A DNA stretch of 11,851 bases from Haplosporangium gracile (taxonomy: Eukaryota; Mortierellomycota; Mortierellomycetes; Mortierellales; Mortierellaceae). Shown here one piece after another: positions 9,390 through 11,851 of the stretch; positions within the stretch are counted from its first letter, which is position 1, and each line of letters begins with the position of its first letter. The notes below the pieces were generated by a model. That model had not been told where the DNA came from, made no database searches, and saw nothing but the letters and a program-made list of their open reading frames with translations. The DNA is taken from assembly GCA_015499985.1 (NCBI GenBank), contig JAAAUF010001121.1, positions 1 through 11,851 of the forward strand, given 5' to 3'. Position numbers and translations under genes: made by a program.

Positions 9390-9444
<55 letters not shown>

Positions 9445-9489
9445 GCCATTCTTGCCAACGGCATTGCTGCTGTTGTTGTTACGGTCCAT
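7750..9489 (-). CDS. Unrecognised coiled-coil protein with poly-Asn N-terminus
   Basis: Predicted 477-aa protein; I do not recognise the family. Exons on the minus strand: 9489-9139, 9043-8249, 8127-8036, 7945-7750; 1434 nt in one frame to TGA. The start has a strong context (A at -3, G at +4). Residues 1-117 are disordered: an 18-Asn run, Asn/Thr-rich sequence, then a basic Ser/Thr-Pro patch (QTPKIPTSARVK, TPTSRGTTPSS). An 8-Asn run follows in exon 2. From about residue 170 to the end it is almost continuous heptad-like Glu/Lys/Arg/Leu/Gln sequence (EELKKSF-type helices), interrupted near EREPLEI and FSPEEIERKR. There is no signal peptide, membrane segment or catalytic motif. A disordered basic S/TP head on a long coiled coil is common in cytoskeletal, spindle-pole and kinetochore proteins, but that is analogy only. 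It is divergent from the AMPK-beta gene across 356 bp. Confidence 0.8.
8999..9022. repeat. (GTT)8 coding microsatellite, Asn8 on the minus strand
   Basis: Eight perfect GTT units; on the minus strand they are AAC codons giving eight Asn near the start of exon 2 of the coiled-coil gene, close to its splice acceptor. Confidence 0.95.
9391..9444. repeat. (GTT)18 coding microsatellite, Asn18 on the minus strand
   Basis: Eighteen perfect GTT units encode 18 consecutive Asn in exon 1 of the coiled-coil protein, from residue 16. All codons are AAC, a pure tract expected to change length by slippage while keeping the frame. The plus-strand poly-Leu reading is a shadow. Confidence 0.95.
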
Positions 9490-9845
9490 TTTGATGCGTG
9501 TAAAAGAGAAAGAAAATAGAAGTCGTGTTATGAAAGTGGCTGACAACTGGTACGATAGGCAAGTCGTCATATTTTTTTTTCTTTTCTCTTTGACCTCCTT
9601 CTTCACCTTTTCTCACCTTCCTTCTTATCTCCTCACTCCTCCTCATTGCCCCCTCCTTCCTGGACGCAAGGAGACCGCCCTTTTCTCTTCTTCGTATTAT
9701 TCAGGACTTCACTTGCACTCACACTCAATATCCACCAGACACGTCCACCACCAACACCACCAGCAACAACAACAAAAAAAAAGCTGCCGCAGGAGCATAG
9801 CTTTTCCCCACTCTCCCACTCACCGCTATCACCACCAATATCACC
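9490..9845. promoter_or_regulatory. Divergent promoter region between the coiled-coil and AMPK-beta genes
   Basis: 356 bp between two start codons on opposite strands. On the AMPK-beta side a long C/T tract runs from about 9571 to 9665, followed by a leader rich in CCA/CAA triplets and an A9 run (9774-9782). On the coiled-coil side, the minus strand just upstream of its ATG is also pyrimidine-rich (complement of 9500-9520). Both genes have strong start contexts. No clear TATA box was assigned. Confidence 0.65.
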
Positions 9846-11805
9846 ATGGGAAACGCACCATCGCAACCTGGGAGTGAGTCCAACGAGGCTATTGATTCAG
9901 TTGATGCCGTCACCTTCACCAACAACCCATATCAAAAGCACTCTCAGCAACCATATCAACAACAACAACAGCAGCACCAGCAACAACAAAACCAGCAGTA
10001 CCGTCAGCATGGCTCGCCCCATCTTCAACAACAAAGTTACATGACCTCTTCTCACCAACGGGATGCTTCGTCGCCCGGCACCTTTACTCATTCCTCCCCG
10101 CCTCAGGGATCTATTCACCCTTCAACAATACCTATCGCTTCTGTCCCAGTTGACGCTGCCCACCGGCCTCGCTTCCCCTATGTCCGAGAGCAGTATCTGA
10201 ATGATTCACCCGCGGGCTCGTCGCCTCTCGACAGTGATTCATCGTATCCACATGTTCTCGCTGCCGGGCATTCTCTGGGCGATCCTTCGGCCCATCCATC
10301 ACGGTCCTCTCACAGCTCCAAGGGTGGGCTCCCAGGAGGCGGACCCCGGAGAAGAGCATCGTCTCTGGTGAGCGGGCAAACCTATGGCCAGTATGCCGAC
10401 ACTTTCAACGAACAGGCCCTCTTGGCCTCAGCAGCACAACAGGACAAGTTAGAACAGAGATTACATACATCCGATGGACGGCCCAGTTATCGAAATTCAG
10501 CTCGTGTTTCCAGGGCCTTTGAGTTGGAACCTCTCAAGAGCCTGGACAATGCACATGACGGTAATTGATCGATAATGAATGGCACAACGTGGGCCATCCA
10601 TGTGTTGCGTTGCATGGTTTGCTTTGCTATTTGTTGTTATGTTTAGAACGGGCACTAATGCCTTTTGTTTATTTGCTCTCCCTTTCTCTCTCTCGCCGAT
10701 TATCGGCATAGTAGATTCCAAGGATGGAAACGTACCCACGATCATTACATGGAGTCAGGGAGGTACCAATGTCTACGTGACTGGAACTTTTAACAACTGG
10801 AAGCAGAAAGTACGGCTCAACAAAAGGCAAGTTCACTTACCTACCCAACAATTTTTTCTCTCTTACTCTCTCTCTCTCTCTCACTTGTTCAACCCTGTTA
10901 CACCAGTAAAGGATGGTTTAAACAACCGCCCTGCACTCTCTTTACCTTGTTTTCTAATCAAATGCTGCTTTTGCTATCACGTTGCTTATCACGCTGGATA
11001 TTTTGGCCGATTTTTTTTCTATGACTACATAGCACAAGTGACTTCTCGACAATATTGAACCTACCACCAGGCACCCATCGGATCAAATTCATTGTGGACG
11101 ACGAGTGGAAATGCTCGACAGAGCTTTCGGCCGCGACGGACGCAGAAGGAAATCTAGTCAACTTTTTGGAAGTCGCCGACGAAGAACAAGATGAACTGGA
11201 GGGCGGCTACGGTAATGATCTTATTTCAAATCGACAGTCGATATTTATTGTCTTGGACCTGTACAAAGATCCTATGTATGCTTTTTACTATGTGGGCTAA
11301 TGAATATGAATTACGCTATCTCACTGTCCTGCGCTTAGACACGCCTACCAATGGATCGCCAGTGGGATCGTACACGGATCAGATCCCTGCTTATGCGCTC
11401 TCGGGCGACTCGACACCTTCAAGCACACCAGGAAGTGACGGGCTGTTGCCTCTCACGGCCATCTCCGCCAACGACGGTCACGGCAGTCCTCGATCACAAG
11501 GATCGCCAGGAGCAAAGGGTTCACCTTCGAGCGTCTCCTCCTCGTCGTCAAAGATGTTTGCCTCCACCTCCTCCCTCTCTAATGAACCGCCTCCAGGACT
11601 GCCCCCCCATTTAGAGAAGGTCATTCTCAACAATATGCCTTCCAAAGAAGACAACTCTGTCTTACCTGTTCCGAACCATGTAGTCCTGAACCATTTGTAC
11701 GCGTGTTCGGTTAAAGAGGGCGTTCTGAGTATCAGTGTTACTGCTCGGTATAGGAAAAAGTACATCACGACGGTTTTCATCAAACCTGTCGTGATGGATG
11801 CCTAG
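9846..11805 (+). CDS. AMPK/SNF1 complex beta subunit (Gal83/Sip-type)
   Basis: Predicted 491-aa scaffold and glycogen-sensing beta subunit of the AMPK/SNF1 kinase, which binds the alpha and gamma subunits. Exons: 9846-10560, 10712-10826, 11033-11211, 11339-11805; 1476 nt in one frame to TAG. The ATG sits in CACCATGG. MGNAPSQ matches an N-myristoylation start as in mammalian beta subunits. Residues 8-238 are disordered, with a Gln tract (38-51) and a basic RRRASS site (168-173). The CBM48 glycogen-binding module is about 246-325: FNNW with W268, HRIKF with K295, and DDEW with W302 match the known carbohydrate contacts. A Ser/Pro-rich linker of about 85 residues follows. The ASC domain is about 418-488 (GLPPHLEKVILN, PNHVVLNHLYACS, RYRKKYITTVF, IKPV). 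The second intron uses a GC donor and the first ends in a tandem acceptor. Longer than human beta (about 270 aa), closer to fungal Gal83/Sip proteins. Confidence 0.94.
9957..9998 (+). repeat. CAA/CAG-rich tract encoding interrupted poly-Gln
   Basis: Mixed CAA and CAG codons encode Q6-H-Q4-N-Q2 in the disordered N-terminus of the AMPK beta subunit (residues 38-51). The codon mixture and interruptions make it less slippage-prone than the pure GTT tract nearby. Confidence 0.9.
10561..10714 (+). other. AMPK-beta intron 1 with tandem NAGNAG acceptor
   Basis: The donor GTAATT is at 10561. The acceptor region reads CATAGTAG: splicing after the AG at 10711 or after the AG at 10714 both keep frame, giving an extra Val or not just before the glycogen-binding module. 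The exon chain given for the gene uses the first AG. A CTAAT branch-like motif is at 10655-10659. Confidence 0.7.
10827..11032 (+). other. GC-AG intron in the AMPK-beta CBM48 region
   Basis: The 206-nt intron starts with GCAAGT after exon sequence AAAAG and ends ACATAG. The Lys-Ser codon junction (AAA AG|C ACA) matches the conserved LNKST-type segment. The nearest GT donor, 4 nt on, puts a TGA right after the junction. It contains a (CT)n run at 10866-10882 and a CTAAT at 10954-10958. Confidence 0.85.
10866..10882 (+). repeat. (CT)8 dinucleotide run in the GC-AG intron
   Basis: Seventeen nt of alternating C and T near the 5' end of the intron, far from the 3' splice site, so it is not the usual polypyrimidine tract. 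Confidence 0.85.
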
Positions 11806-11813
11806 ATGGACGC

Positions 11814-11851
11814 TTTTTCTTTTCTTTTCTTTTCTTTTCTTTTCTTTTCTT
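11814..11851. repeat. (TTTTC)n microsatellite, cut by window end
   Basis: Seven perfect TTTTC units (11815-11849) plus a partial one run to the last base. They start 9 nt after the AMPK-beta stop codon and so probably lie in its 3' UTR. True length unknown because the window ends here. Confidence 0.95.

Noticed and set aside
9353..9877. Plus-strand open frame with a long poly-Leu run.
   Set aside because: It is the antisense reading of the poly-Asn tract and a promoter; it resembles a membrane segment only because of the GTT repeat.
1..11851. Search for CRISPR arrays, insertion sequences, transposon ends, tRNAs, rRNA, or a gene-cluster-type novel system.
   Set aside because: Repeats are simple microsatellites or intronic. 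The recognised genes are unlinked eukaryotic housekeeping genes, and no transposase, integrase or terminal repeats were seen.

Overview
The window is eukaryotic, almost certainly fungal, nuclear DNA. It holds short GT-AG introns of about 90-380 nt with CTAAC/CTAAT branch-point-like motifs, pyrimidine-rich core promoters, strong start contexts, AATAAA signals, and several housekeeping genes that are unmistakable once spliced. Dense introns, Asn/Gln-rich protein segments and protein sequence close to early-diverging filamentous fungi make a Mucoromycota/Mortierella-type organism the best guess. That placement is inference and not proven by anything in the window.

Layout: (1) bases 1-82 may be the 3' end of an unknown plus-strand gene. 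(2) 3259-537, minus strand: a 12-exon gene for an RBM39/Rsd1-type SR-like splicing factor with an RS domain and three RRMs, predicted at 546 aa. (3) 3476-5618, plus strand: a 7-exon gene for mitochondrial phosphatidylglycerophosphate synthase (PGS1 type, PLD superfamily), 506 aa, head-to-head with the splicing factor over a 216-bp promoter. (4) 5868-7096, plus strand: a 4-exon gene for the cap-binding factor eIF4E, 208 aa. (5) 9489-7750, minus strand: a 4-exon gene for an unrecognised 477-aa coiled-coil protein with an 18-residue poly-Asn tract. It is convergent with eIF4E and divergent from the next gene. (6) 9846-11805, plus strand: a 4-exon gene for the AMPK/SNF1 beta subunit, 491 aa, with a myristoylation-type N-terminus, a CBM48 glycogen-binding module and a C-terminal ASC domain. 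The window ends in a (TTTTC)n microsatellite.

Every exon chain was built by hand from splice signals and checked for phase. All five gene models close in frame from start to stop codon. The genes are unrelated core functions (splicing, cardiolipin precursor synthesis, translation initiation, energy sensing) and do not form a pathway or cluster. I see no mobile element, CRISPR array, tRNA, rRNA or novel multi-gene system. The points worth a second look are fine-scale: a GC-AG intron inside the AMPK-beta glycogen-binding module, a tandem NAGNAG acceptor just before it, a perfect hairpin starting in the PGS1 stop codon, an intronic 11-bp tandem repeat, N/Q-rich tracts in three of the five proteins, and the orphan coiled-coil protein.
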